From Panorpa germanica (lineage: Eukaryota; Arthropoda; Insecta; Mecoptera; Panorpidae), in NCBI GenBank assembly GCA_963678705.1, contig OY783209.1:5084001-5148000 (forward strand): a stretch of DNA of 64,000 bases, in the 5' to 3' direction. The notes under the pieces were generated by a model that was given only the letters and a program-made list of their open reading frames with translations, was not told where the DNA came from and did not search any database. Within the stretch, counting starts at the first letter, position 1, and each line of letters opens with the position of its first letter. The translations under genes and the position numbers were made by a program. Of the stretch, positions 48,663 to 60,391 are shown in pieces.

Positions 48663-49884
48663 AATATTATTTTAAGTATGTATGTCACTTAAGTTTGACA
48701 GTTGTCAAACAAACAAACGAATGTTTTGGGAATTGAATATTTGTCATATTTTAGAAATACTTTAGACAGGTGGTTCGGCAAATAATCGTGCGTATCTGCT
48801 TGACCTTAAATAATTAGCAAACAGCACAAGTACCGCTGAAACCGCCATAAAAGATGCATTTGAAATATCAATATTTCCACAAGAATATTTAGATAAAGAC
48901 TATTGCTAAAGCTGATAGATGATGGTTCGTTTCGAATAAAAGATGCAGAATGAAAGACAGAAATGACAAAAAGTGAACCATTTGATATCGGCTTTAGAAA
49001 GTAAAGAGTTTTGCTTTCAAACATCATACCGGGCTGTGTTTCTTCCTAATGTTGAGTTATTCCAACAGTTGGACCATAAAGCATTAACTAGAAGTCTTGG
49101 TCTATAGGAAACTGAACATTTGGTGGCAAATATGTCAAGTTATCGATTACCGATTTTCGAAGGAGCGGACTGCATCTAAATTGTTCTATAAAGTAACCAG
49201 CTTACAGATTTCAAACAGAAGATATAACACACATATTCAATCACACAATAAACTAAGAAAATATGGTAAATTTACGTCACGTGAGGAATACGTTACTTAC
49301 GCATCCAGAAATAAACCACAAGTGTTATCATGACACTTCTTACGCAGAAAATATAGAACTTAAATAGCTGTGTATTAAATAACATAATTTGTGTTAGCCT
49401 TACGTCTAAAATGTTGTACTAGTGATGACGGTCCTTTACCTGCAACTCCACTCAACCAGTTACCACACCGACCTACCTAAGTGGCTTCCCATGTCGACAG
49501 CCAAACGAATGATCTAACGTTCGCTAGACTAGTTTTCTTCTTATTAATAATTCGGTACAGTCTGTTGAATATCTATTCGTTTTGGCACATAGACATATTG
49601 ATTTTATATAATGTCTAATATTACAAAATATAGGAAGAGGAAGAAGAAAACGGTAGTAGTAGTGCATTGTGCTGATATGCACCGCTGTGTTTCTTCTGAT
49701 AGTGGAGCAGCACATTCATTTCAAATAAAAGACGATGATAAATTGGTGAGTAACTAGCAGTCGCAATATTTCACAGTTCGTAAAGGTTATACAAGCAACT
49801 AGACAATTTACAGTTAAATTATGTTTTGGAATATTTTGGTCCTGGTTAAATAAATTATAAGGTCTGATGTGTATAAAGCAAACG
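48663..49884. other. Intergenic DNA
   Basis: Frames of 60-78 codons occur without domain or context support. No gene called. Confidence 0.4.
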
Positions 49885-49898
49885 ATTAGGTCAGGTTT

Positions 49899-50185
49899 TA
49901 TATTGTTAATATTGTTCTGCTTCTTCTTTAACTTTATATCCAGACAACAAGAAAGATCTATTCATGGCTACTGCTGTTATAAATTTCGGTTTCTTAATCA
50001 GAAAGGCGATGTTAACAGGAAGCGTCTGCTAAGTCTGTAGCACCGCCATTTGGAGTCCATTTCTTGCCATTGCTGTATTTTTACATTGCCACAGAATGTG
50101 GTCAAGATCTGACTCCCCTTCACCACATTCGCATTTAGGATTTGGAATGATTTTGTTTCTTGCTAGATGTTTCGGAGCTCCAGTA
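49899..50185 (-). mobile_element. 5'-truncated LINE 3' end with target-site duplication, copy 4
   Basis: The minus strand encodes GAPKHLARNKIIPNPK, CECGEGESDLDHILWQCKN and TAMARNGLQMAVLQT followed by a TAG. It is flanked by the perfect 14-bp duplication ATTAGGTCAGGTTT at 49885-49898 and 50186-50199. Same family as the copies at 27736, 28648 and 38788. The C.C...DH....C tail identifies an RNase-H-class LINE. Confidence 0.85.
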
Positions 50186-50199
50186 ATTAGGTCAGGTTT

Positions 50200-50927
50200 G
50201 TCTCTCATTGAGAGATACCTTATTAATAAGTTATAAAAAGGTAACGATTGACTAATATGACAAGACAGTTGACTGACATTACCGTAAAGCAATAAAAATA
50301 AAAAAAATTGAAATCTATGAACAATGTAATAGCTCACTAACAGTAAAGCATATCATTCTTCGATTGTTTTTAGTGCTAAAAACTACCAAAAGTTGATGCA
50401 CTCAAATAAATATTTACATACAAACAAATCAGTTGATTTTATAACTAATTTCCATAACAAATAAGAAACTTTTGTAACTGATTGTACGTGTGATTGTGTA
50501 ATTCTCGATCACTTACGACATTTACCGATATTAGTTCAGTGCTTATAGCCCATCGCCTGTGTTACGGTTCATATACAGTACTATCGTCACGCTAATGGTT
50601 GTTTCTAACCTCTTCTGAACCCGTTCCTACCCCTATTTACCTACCAAACCACCCACATGTACAACCGTTAAACCTACTAAAGATGTATTCAGTTTAACCC
50701 CTTACAAACCGAAACCAACGGGTAGCTGTAGAATTCGGGATGACATCTGGCCGCGGGTGGCAGAATCTCTATTCGATGTCATTCCACCACCTGGACGAAA
50801 TGGGGGAAGTCGTTTAGTTTAATAAGCATTAAGAAGAGGCTGTGTTTTGAGGATATAGATAATAATATGGGTGCTTGTTTACAAGGAAAGATCTTATTCT
50901 TTAAATCACGAAGATTTCAACAACTAG
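50200..50927. other. Intergenic DNA
   Basis: Somewhat GC-richer at 50570-50820, but no frame or site that I can support. Confidence 0.4.
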
Positions 50928-51189
50928 CCCAGTAAATATTTTGGAGCGTTTTGGAGTCACTGTGACATCATATTGGAGATGCGTATGATTTTTTTGTCAT
51001 GAAAGAGTTCATTTATAGTTCAGTTTCTCACAATTGTTCATATGAAATGTCTGTTTTATCGGCTACAGATGACGGTACCACTCCACCTGTCGGAATACAA
51101 ATGAAGACAAAGTTGATGCGAACTATAATTGAAGTGAAATAGTGATAGAAACGTCACAAAATAGGGCACTTCACCAAATGTTTACTGGG
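50928..51189 (-). mobile_element. CCCAGTAAAC-family MITE, full-length copy, opposite orientation
   Basis: 262 bp from CCCAGTAAATATTTTGG to CAAATGTTTACTGGG. The body matches 1755-2008 in reverse complement. Confidence 0.75.
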
Positions 51190-51197
51190 AGGTTATG

Positions 51198-51225
51198 GGC
51201 CATCCATAAATTACATACTATTTTG
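51198..51225 (+). repeat. End of the ATAAATTACGTCACA-type MITE
   Basis: GGCCATCCATAAATTACATA matches the left end of 20057-20304. Confidence 0.4.
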
Positions 51226-51535
51226 ACTTATCTTAACACAATTTTGTCTTTTTGGCTTATGGGTACGTTTAAGTCAACGGGGACATAACCACAGTTTTGC
51301 CCCACAGTTTTTGTACATACTTTGTAGACGCCCATGTATTCTTTTTAAGATCTTTATCCTTCAAGAGATGTGCTTTTTTAATATTATTTTTATGTGTTAT
51401 AAATCTAAGAACGTATTTTCATGAAGAAAAGAAAATTAAATTTATTTGAAATCTTGATTGAAAAGACACAAAACGTAAAATATCTTAAAATCAAAAATAG
51501 AAAAGTAAATCGATCATATTTCATTTTATTTTCAG

Positions 51536-51709
51536 TCATCTGTTCGCCTTATAAAATCTGAACGTTTCTTTTACTCGTACGTCCCTATCTTTCCTTTCTG
51601 GAATGGGTTCTTCATGAGATCCCGGTCCAGATCCCTGTAAATCAGACGCTCCTTGATCGTTCACTTGAAAGCATCCACTGGTTCGCCTTGTTTTTGCTTG
51701 AGCTTTCAT
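51536..51709 (-). CDS. Small unidentified reading frame (57 codons)
   Basis: ATG at 51709 to TGA at 51536-51538. The product is hydrophilic and charged, with segments MKAQAKTRRTSGCFQ and GSGPGSHEEPIPERKDRD. The DNA is GC-richer than its surroundings. No family is recognised and no splice context was identified. It may be an exon piece, a mobile-element gag remnant or chance. Confidence 0.2.
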   Translation of the reverse strand: MKAQAKTRRTSGCFQVNDQGASDLQGSGPGSHEEPIPERKDRDVRVKETFRFYKANR

Positions 51710-52300
51710 TAGCGGTCACTTCTTGACTTAACTCTTACAAAACTTGTTATCTTGTCTTATTTTTGTTTTGTGGTGGCCAGACTGTAACCATAGATCAGGG
51801 ATAGAGAACCTTATTTCTTGCACTTTTAAAAAATGTTTAGTAGCTAAAAAGCTATGGAAAATTCCTGATAATTTTGTTAATATATTTGATATTTTATACA
51901 AAGTTGATGCACTCAAGTAATTATTAAAAAAGAAAAAACGAAAGTGAAATTAACCAAAAATAATCTACAGTTGGACTGTAGCTGCACTATTTGCATTTCT
52001 ATACAATCCAAATTTTCCAAAGCCACTCCAAATTGAGCTTACCTGCTGATAATATGACTTGTTGTAAAATTATTTTAATGAAATTTCTTAGTCAGTTTAA
52101 TAATAAAGTGTCAGCAAAATACGTACCAAATCTTACACGTTTGCTACAGATTTACAACCCCTGTCATAGACTATTTCGGTTACAGCAGCAGATGTCTTCA
52201 ACGAGAGTTTTAGTTTAAGCATTTTTATTATTTTTATTTTTATCTATTTTCTTTTTTTTTTTTTTGGATTTTTATTTTCCTTGTCATATAGGACGACTTT

Positions 52301-52338
52301 GTTTTGTTGTTCTTTTATTAATAAAAGAACAACAAAAC
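52301..52338. repeat. Perfect 38-bp palindrome
   Basis: GTTTTGTTGTTCTTTTATTA continues into its exact complement with no spacer, centred on TTATTAATAA. Confidence 0.9.
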
Positions 52339-54128
52339 TTTAATAAGTTTATGAAGTACTCTTTTGTTGTAAATAACATATATATGTACCCTATTAATGG
52401 AACTGCCTGTCCCCCGCTCCTCCCCCTTTGTGCAATCAGTGGTCTGGTTAATGATCATGTTCAAGAAACAACGACTAAAACAAAATATCTAAATCTGCAC
52501 ATAAAGTAGACTCCTCTATAATACGGTTTGCATATTGCATTAAATAGTTGTAGACATATTATTGAATTAAAAAATTGTCTTCCTGTGCAAGTTTCAAGGT
52601 TGCTAGAGTGCTGCAAGCAAATCAACTGTTACATTTTTACCACGGTACATAACACAGATTGTGGACGATTTTAGGGTATAATAAATTATTTTCTCAAAAT
52701 CATTTTTATTCCAATTGTTTAATGTATTTTATTGTTTATTTACTTTTTTTTATGTATTTTAATGTATTCAATACTAATTTGTTATTACAAATTTATAATT
52801 TTTCCATATATAAAATAATAAAAATAAAATAAAATTTTTCAAATAAAGGTAAATTACTTTTTTTTCAATTAATAAAAATAATTGAGCGAACCTCTCTTTG
52901 CAACAGATTCCATATAGTGACTCTTTTGTATAAGATCTAAGACATACTATAAGAAAACAATTCATAATCAAATAAATCTCTTCACTTTAATATTTCAGAA
53001 CTATAATGTGAGTAATATATCTCAATTTAGTGTTAAGACACTATTCATGAAATGTTCGTAATTAAATCTTATTTAAGTCTCATTTAGTTCGCTGATATAA
53101 CTAGCTCTGTACGCCTGTCACGAAGGTTGGTTTTATTACTTTAAAATATAATTATTCAATATTAATCATTCTTCATTACTGCAACTAGTTTGAGGGTTCT
53201 CTATCTTTAAACAAAGATGTAGCTAACATAGGCGTCAGCAGGTTATGACAGGTAAAACTATCTCATCAATAATTTTCTAGATTATATTTCCGACATTTGT
53301 ATTGTTTTGAAAATTACAAAAGTAGGGTTTCTAAAACCACTTAATAGTGGCTTTAGTATACTATACTATATTAGTATACAATCCTTAGTATACCATTTCA
53401 TTTTAACTTTGATTTTGTTTACTAGCGATCATTCCAAATGTTGCAATAAATTTGATTCAAAATTTTGAGGTTTTCGTGTAAAAATAAATAACTCTGAAAA
53501 TAAAATTGTTATTTTTGAGCATTATAAATTATTGGCATTTATTTTTGTTTTTCCTCATCGTTATTCTTCAACGGTTTCTTATATTCCAAGTTCATTATTT
53601 ATAAGTCCCTGTGGGTTTACATAGATCCTGATCCCTATTCCCGATCCTCAACGGCCGATGATAAAAGGAAAACAAAGGAAAATGCTACGCTGCGCTGGAA
53701 CTGGGACAGGAATTGGAACTGGCCAGTTGATGGGATTCTCTAACTTTCTTAAAGCGATATTTTATGTAAGATTTAGTTAATCTGTTACATCCAAATGTTT
53801 TATCCAGATGATAAATCAGTTGATGATTTGTCTTTGAGTTACCTTTTAACTGATGGTAGTATCATTCATATTAAGAATAAGGTTCAAGATTTAGAGTTAG
53901 TAAAGATCTGGTAAAGAAAGGCTCACCATCTAGCTATGATTATATTTATATTTTTAGTTATTGTTTTATATTATGCATCTGTTTTCTATTCAATCACGTC
54001 ATCGTCAAAAAAAAGTATCTTTTTATTTACCTTACCATTATTACTAGAAAACAAAGAAAGTTTTTTTTTTTTTTTTTAATAAAATGTTTTTAGTAAAACA
54101 AACTCTGTTACAATTTAATTTACAATTA
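52339..54128. other. AT-rich intergenic DNA and 3' flank of the CRAL-TRIO array
   Basis: On the minus strand an ATTAAA followed by a 19-A run (54061-54079) and an AATAAA near 54022 lie 50-105 nt downstream of the last CRAL-TRIO stop. These are candidate poly(A) sites. The remainder has no supported gene. Confidence 0.45.
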
Positions 54129-56328
54129 TTATAGTTTGTAGATATTGTCCAGCATTGATTTATCGATTCTCTTGCTTTCATCGACGATGTGCTTGTCTTC
54201 TTTTAGGAAAAATTCACGCATGGCGATCATCTCATCAAACCATTTCTCTGTAAAATATTGAAAATAAATATTAATTTTGTCATAGAGGTATACACGAGTA
54301 TGTAGATCGGGTGATAAATATGTGGTTAGCTAAATGGTTCTTAAACTTACTTTGTGTTGCAGCGATGGAAGGAAGATCGCCACCATAGTCGGATGGTAAA
54401 AGATATTTAGGAACCAATTGGTGTAACTTCTCGTAACTGTCATGTAATGTAATCTGAAAGAAAATAAAATAAAAAAATTGTATAAGTTTTTGGAAGATAT
54501 ACAGTGGAATATAATTAATTATTTATACGTTTTAATATTATTATAATTATTCCTTGATTAACTTAACTATGGTTTTTTTACAATTCGTTCTGTAAATGTT
54601 TATCTTAGGTTAAGGATTTAAGCAAATATTAAACCGTACTTAAAAATACCAAGGTTTAATATGGGTCAGACTAAAGTTAGCAAATGATAGATATAACTAT
54701 TTTATTTATTTGGTTAATGACAATTATTTAGGATATAGGTATAAATATAGTATATAGTATAAAATCCCAGCGATTCTTGAATCGTTATCTTTTTGTAAGA
54801 TTGTCTATTATAGTGTAAATACTATAGACTAGACTTATTGAGATACTTGTAACCATGTTATCAGTTACTAATTCACTTTCGAATTTTCCTAGTTGTCGAA
54901 TATTACTTTGTAATAACAAAGTTTCTTACCTTCGTATTAAAATCTTCCTTAATGCCATTCTTTATATTTAATATGAATTCTTCAGCTAAAGGAGATGGCT
55001 TCAAAAAGTGAATTTCCTTTATGCGAAAATTGTAGGCTTTCTGTAAAATAAGAGTAAAAATCAATTGAATGACTGATATTTCTTTAAATCTAATTCTCAG
55101 TACTGAAATAAACGTGCATGAAAATTGTCCAACTAGAGTGTACGATACTATCAGATTATCTCTTTATTAATTTCTGTTTTAGTTTTAATATTTTACCTGT
55201 GCTGCACACATAATCTTCCACAATACGTCTTCGTTAAATGATTCAAAATGTCCTGGTTCAAATTGTTCCAAACTCGTACAAATTATAAGATCGCTAGTGT
55301 AGTCATGACGCATCCTCATTTCAAACTGCATGAACATAACCTTAAAGAAGTTATATGCATCGAGGGAATCCGTGTATTTCAAAAACTTGAAACATAGCAT
55401 TCGCTCTGCGTTTGGTGTAAGCGGGTATAAATACGCGAATGTTCTAAAAAAAAGTCAGAAAGTAAGTGCAACATTGTAAACTACAAGTCAAAACTGTGGC
55501 AGTGCTATATTTAGTAGTGAATATTAAATAGGAAATGATTGTAAAAAAATTAAGTAGTTTTACATTGAGTCCGTTACATTCCTTAACTCAGGCAGCAATG
55601 GATCCCTGTTGGCAAACATTTCAGGGGTGTATGTTTTCAAAGTGTAGTACACATCTAGACCATGCTTCGTGGCTTCAATGCTTCCTCTGTGATCCACGAA
55701 TAGCCTCTCTACATGACCAGGATCTATTTGAAAAATTGGTAAAGACAATTTTATAATACGAACTATGTATGAGTATTTTAGATTCAAAAAGTTATTACTG
55801 CTGGAGGTTGTAATTATAATAAAATTACAACTTAATCATCAAATAAAATACATATTACTACATTTGCCTCGTTACAGAACGATGTGTCTCTAATATAGTT
55901 AATAAAATAACGACTAATAATTCATTTTCAAATTTAAATATTTTTCTTGAATATTCAATTTTACTCTTTGACTTTTAAAAATAACATTTTTATTTAATTT
56001 GAAAAATAAGAAGTAGTTTCATTTTCAAAATATATGTGCTATAGAACTTTTTTCTAAAATTTGGATTATTTTTATTCGATTTGTAAATTGTACTGTATTC
56101 TAAAACATCACCTTTTAGCACAATTTTTACACTCATTAAAAGTTAATCACAATAAATATCAACAGTACCTGGGATAACATCAGGTAAATGTGGCTGGTCC
56201 ACAAACCATTTGGTGATGAGCTTCACACCTTTGTCAACATCTGCTTGCGTCAAGTTCAGCTTCTTCAGGGTCTTTTGCTTTAAGTCCGGTGTTATTTCGA
56301 TAAGATTTTTGATATTTTTGGATTGCAT
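54129..56328 (-). CDS. CRAL-TRIO domain protein, paralogue A (complete, 299 aa)
   Basis: Predicted soluble Sec14-like carrier of small hydrophobic ligands (alpha-tocopherol/retinoid transfer protein type), acting in the cytosol; the ligand is unknown. Six coding exons with GT-AG borders: 56328-56169, 55723-55564, 55443-55197, 55040-54930, 54453-54351, 54247-54129. The total is 900 nt, or 299 aa. Residues about 15-75 form the helical CRAL-TRIO N domain (LKQKTLKKLNL, QPHLP at 45-49). The Sec14 ligand-binding domain follows at about 95-255, with LPSDYGG at 245-251, a conserved family motif. The start ATG is aligned with paralogues B and C. An acceptor TTTATAG 16 nt upstream and a donor GTAAGT at 56453-56448 indicate a 5' UTR exon. 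Exon 2 is nearly identical to that of paralogue B. No signal peptide. All frames are intact. Confidence 0.9.
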
Positions 56329-56453
56329 TTTGGAAAGTTGAAATCTATAAACAAATTTTATTGTTTAATTACGCATTGAAATTATAAAATAACTTTAATA
56401 TCTAAAACAAATCTATGTAGCAACAAATTTGAAAAGTAATACTACAAACTTAC

Positions 56454-56500
56454 AGTTCGTCGGTTTCAGCAAACAAACTACCAATTTCAAGATATAGGAA
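56454..56500 (-). other. Probable 5' UTR exon of CRAL-TRIO paralogue A
   Basis: On the minus strand ACCGACGAACT is followed by a consensus donor GTAAGT (56453-56448). An acceptor lies at the start of the coding exon (16 nt before the ATG), giving an intron of about 109 nt. The 5' limit of the exon is not visible; 56500 is only an estimate. Confidence 0.4.
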
Positions 56501-56789
56501 AAAATATTTATTAATTTTTAAATATTATGCAATCATTTGTTAACCCTTGAACTCTGAATCTATTTTGGTACCTAACTTGATAATGAAATGTTGCACTAAC
56601 CTTGCAATTAACCTTTGCTAGCGCGATAGATTAAAAAATATTTTTGTTAATTGCTAATAGTTTTTAATTAATAATTATGTTGGTTGTTATCATGTCTTAG
56701 TTTTATACCAAGCATCATGATTACGACAAACATAAAAATAGATCTTGTAGAAACGAAGACAAATATCAAAATTAAGAACCGGGTATATA

Positions 56790-57173
56790 ACACATGGGCT
56801 GAAAAGTCCCGGGCCAAACAAAGAAAACACACCTTTTTTGGTTCAAAATTAGCTTTATTCATCAACGTAATCTCCATCAAGAGCAACGCAATCATTCCAG
56901 CGCCGCTCTAACATTTCAATACCACTTTTGTAGAACGATTTATCTTTTGCCTCAAAATAGGCCTTAGTTTCAGCGATAACCTCTTCATTCGTGCGAAATT
57001 TCTTACCGGCGAGCATTTTTTTCAGGTCTGCGAACAGGCAGTAGTCGCTGGGAGCCAATTCTGGCGAATACGGTGGATGTGGGAGCAATTCGAAGTTCAA
57101 TTCATGTAGTGTTGCCATTGTTTTGATTGACTTGTGACACGGCGCGTTGTCTTGATGAAACAAAATTTTTAAG
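56790..57173 (-). mobile_element. Mauritiana-type mariner, 5'-truncated
   Basis: The left border has TA followed by ACACATGGGCTGAAAAGTCC, a mariner-like 3' terminal repeat. The interior encodes the C-terminal third of a Mos1-like transposase. The other end, with its terminal repeat, is missing at about 57173. It lies about 0.3 kb upstream of the 5' UTR exon of paralogue A. Confidence 0.8.
56855..57173 (-). pseudogene. mariner transposase, C-terminal fragment (DD34D family)
   Basis: The frame is open through HQDNAPCHKS, with the second catalytic Asp in the HxDNAPxH motif, then PHPPYSPELAPSDY with the third, and on to a normal end, LDGDYVDE. The first catalytic Asp and the N-terminal DNA-binding domain are absent, so it is inactive. 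The remaining frame has no stops, which suggests a fairly recent insertion and truncation. Confidence 0.85.
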
Positions 57174-57820
57174 CTAAATTATTTTGATTTAAATTTATTA
57201 AAAGTAGGATAATTTTTCAAAATAATTTTATTCAAATGCATTGGTATAGTAATCAATATTAAGTTGCCATTAGGCACTACATTCTTCCGCCTTAAATTAT
57301 TAAATTACATATCCTTGTGCTTAATTACAAACTAACTACCCATTCTCACTCCTTCCAAAAGAAAAAAGAAAAATACAAACAAAACAGATATATATTTAAA
57401 CCCCTACTGCTTCTCTCCCTACTCTGCCCTTCTTTCCCTTTCCTCGCTTCTTCTCCTTTCACTACCTCTCTTTAATAGCCGCACAATCTTCTTTTAATAT
57501 TTAATGTGGTCCAGTGTTTCTATCTCTCTTCAACACACCGTACTTGATATATGATATCTGAATTTTTCTAATTCATTGTATAAGGCTTATTACATGTTTT
57601 TAACAGAGTAATAGAAGTTATAAAATTATTATTAGTTTGTTATCTAAATGTGGAACACTTGTATATTGTAGATGTTATATTTAATTTATACATACATAAA
57701 TTGATTTTGATTTAAAAGTTATAATAGACAGGAATCAGTTTTTATGATTTAGATTTGCGTATATGTTTAGACACGTCCATCTCTACTTGATTTATATCCA
57801 GTTGAAACATGTTCAGTGCG
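57174..57820. other. AT-rich spacer between CRAL-TRIO paralogues A and B
   Basis: Includes a pyrimidine-rich patch at 57400-57480. It should hold the 3' UTR of paralogue B, but no clear AATAAA was found on the minus strand. Confidence 0.45.
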
Positions 57821-60391
57821 TTACAGCTTATAGATATTGTCCAGCACTGACTTATCAACTCTTTTGCTTTCATCGACGATGTGTTTGTCTCCCTTCAAGA
57901 AAAATTCCCGCATGGCGATCATTTCATCAAACCAGTTCTCTGTAAAATATTTGAATGAACTTATAATTTTGTCGAAGATGTCTAACATATGAATATATAG
58001 ATCTACTATAAATATATTATTCGGTAAATGATTCTTAACCCTTACTTTGTGTTTCAGCGACCGAGGGAAGTTCACCACCGAAGTCGGATGGCAAAAGAGA
58101 TTTAGGAACAACTTGGTGTAGCTTTTCGTAACTATCGTGAAGAACAATCTAAAAATGTTCAAATTATTATTTATTAATTTCTTATTACTATGAAAAACAA
58201 AAGGTATACAGCATATTGCAGATTATATATGCATCGTACATTATGCATATTATATCCCTAAACTGATTACAATTTGAGTAAGATTTTTCGAAGCACGTTC
58301 TAAACCACAGGTAGAAAATATATTTGGGTATTTTCAGGAAAAGAAATTTCGCATTTTAAAGCTTAAGTTTATGGGGTGAGGTAATGCATTTTGGCTTCTG
58401 AAACTTTCGACTTCGTTTTTGATCCAAAATGCCTTCGAAATGGAATGTATTTCTTTGTTATTGTCTATAAGTCACCCTATATCGCCCAAATGTCGATTCC
58501 TATACTAGGTCGAGTTCTAGAATATTGTATTCGAATCTTATACGCTTCCGATCCAAATTGTTTGTATGGATACAAGTAGATACACAAAATAACTCATACC
58601 CAATAAAAGTACTACGTCTAGAAATGATAGTGACATTCAATAGATCAATATAGCTTTATGGTGCAGCCCCTCAATTCAAATATCCATATTCTCACTGCAA
58701 TAACGAGTTTTTGAGCGACTGACTTATACTTCACTATTGTTATTATAAAATCTCAATTTCAATTCTATTCACTATTAATTTGTATAATTTACAAGCATCC
58801 TGTGTTTAGTTTTAATTAAATGTTTTAACTTTAAATGCAATTTTGAACTTGTGAAATCATGCGTCAATTCTAATTTTTATACATTACTTTGTAATAATTA
58901 CAATCTTTATTTAATATAAATTATTATATTTATTATAGTTAATTTTATTTCTTAATATTTCACAAATTGAAATTTACATTTTAGGTTAAACCCTTAAATT
59001 AAAATTAAAACTCAGTGAGCGGGAATGGGGCTTAACAAACTACATTTAATTCGGTATAGATTTATCCAGTTTTTTACCTGTGTCTTATAATCTTGCTTAA
59101 GGGTTTGTTTTAAATTTAATATGAATTTTTCCGCATAAGTAGATACGTTCACAAAATGTATTTCCTTTTCGCGAAAATTGTAGGCTTTCTGTAAAATGTG
59201 AATAAAAATTAGTTGAATTAGTGAAGTTATACTAAAAACCAAAACATTATTTTTCAGTGAAAATTTATATTAAAAGAGAATTTTGAATATTTTACTTGTG
59301 CTGCAACCATAATTTTCCAAAATATTTCTGCGTTCATTTTTTCGAGATGCTCTGGCTCGAATTGTTTCATATCTGCACAAACTATAAGGTCGCTAGTGTA
59401 GTCGTTACGCATCCTCATTTCAAGCTGCATAAACATCACTTTGAAAAAATTATTTGCATCCATTGAATCCGTGTATTTTAAAAATTTGTAACACAGAATT
59501 CGCTCTGCGTTCGGCGTCAGGGGAAGCAATAACGCAAATGTTCTAAAAAGTTATACTTAAACATTATCATTTATATAATAAATACAAATAAAGTGCAAAA
59601 CTGTAAGGCTATGGACTGAGGAATAATTCCGCGCAGAAAAATAGCGGTAGATTTCTACAGAAATAACAGCGGCGCAGAGAGTTTTTTCTTATCATTTCTT
59701 TTTTGTAGAACATATAGTTGAATGTGAACACACGCACTACGGAATTAATTCTGCAAAATGTTGGCGCATCTCTTTGGACATGAATTATCAAGACAAGATT
59801 TAAGTATAAATACGTAAGTTTTAGTATACGGAAATAAAACCGCGTAGAGCTATTCATCAATCGGGTCTAGGTCTAAAACTCAAATCCAAACAGTAACAGT
59901 ATTATAAATTAATTAATATTAAAATTAAAATGCTGAAATATCAAATTATGTAGCACTTACAACGAGTCCAAAGCATTCTTTAGCTCCGGCAGCAATGGAT
60001 CCCTGTTGGCAAACATTTCAGGGGTGTATGTTTTCAAAGTGTAGTACACATCTAGACCATGCTTCGTGGCTTCAATGCTTCCTCTGTGTTCAACGAATAG
60101 TCTCTCTACATGACCAGGATCTATTTGGACATTTTGAAAAGGCATTTCTATATAACGAATTGCGTAGTTCAGTTTAGAAGAGTTTTTATTTGTTGGGATG
60201 GTTGATTAAATAGAATATATATCATTGGTACCTGGAGTGACGTCAGGTAAATGCGGCTGGTCCACGAACCATTTTGTGACTAGCTTCACACCGTTGTCAA
60301 CATCTGCTTGCGTTAGGTTCAGCTTTTTGAGAGTTCTTTGTTTTAAGTCCGGTGTTATTTCAATTAAGTGTTCGATATTTTTAGATTTCAT
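57821..60391 (-). CDS. CRAL-TRIO domain protein, paralogue B (complete, 299 aa)
   Basis: Sec14-like lipid carrier, a sister of paralogue A. Coding exons: 60391-60232, 60120-59961, 59542-59296, 59188-59078, 58148-58046, 57939-57821. Lengths and phases are identical to A and C. The N domain has LKQRTLKKLNL and QPHLP; exon 5 has LPSDFGGELP in place of LPSDYGGDLP; the tail ends KSVLDNIYKL-like with TAA at 57821-57823. The acceptor 16 nt before the ATG, with an in-frame TAA inside that leader, fixes the start and implies a 5' UTR exon. The intron between exons 2 and 3 (59543-59960) holds nothing recognised; the intron between exons 4 and 5 (58149-59077) is AT-rich. Cytosolic by absence of signal or membrane segments. 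Ligand unknown. Confidence 0.9.

Noticed and set aside
49097..49333. 78-codon plus-strand frame
   Set aside because: No recognisable domain and no supporting context.
55535..55756. Plus-strand frame repeated at 59995-60177 with the same Cys-rich peptide
   Set aside because: It is the antisense shadow of exon 2 in paralogues A and B. Its conservation comes from the coding strand.
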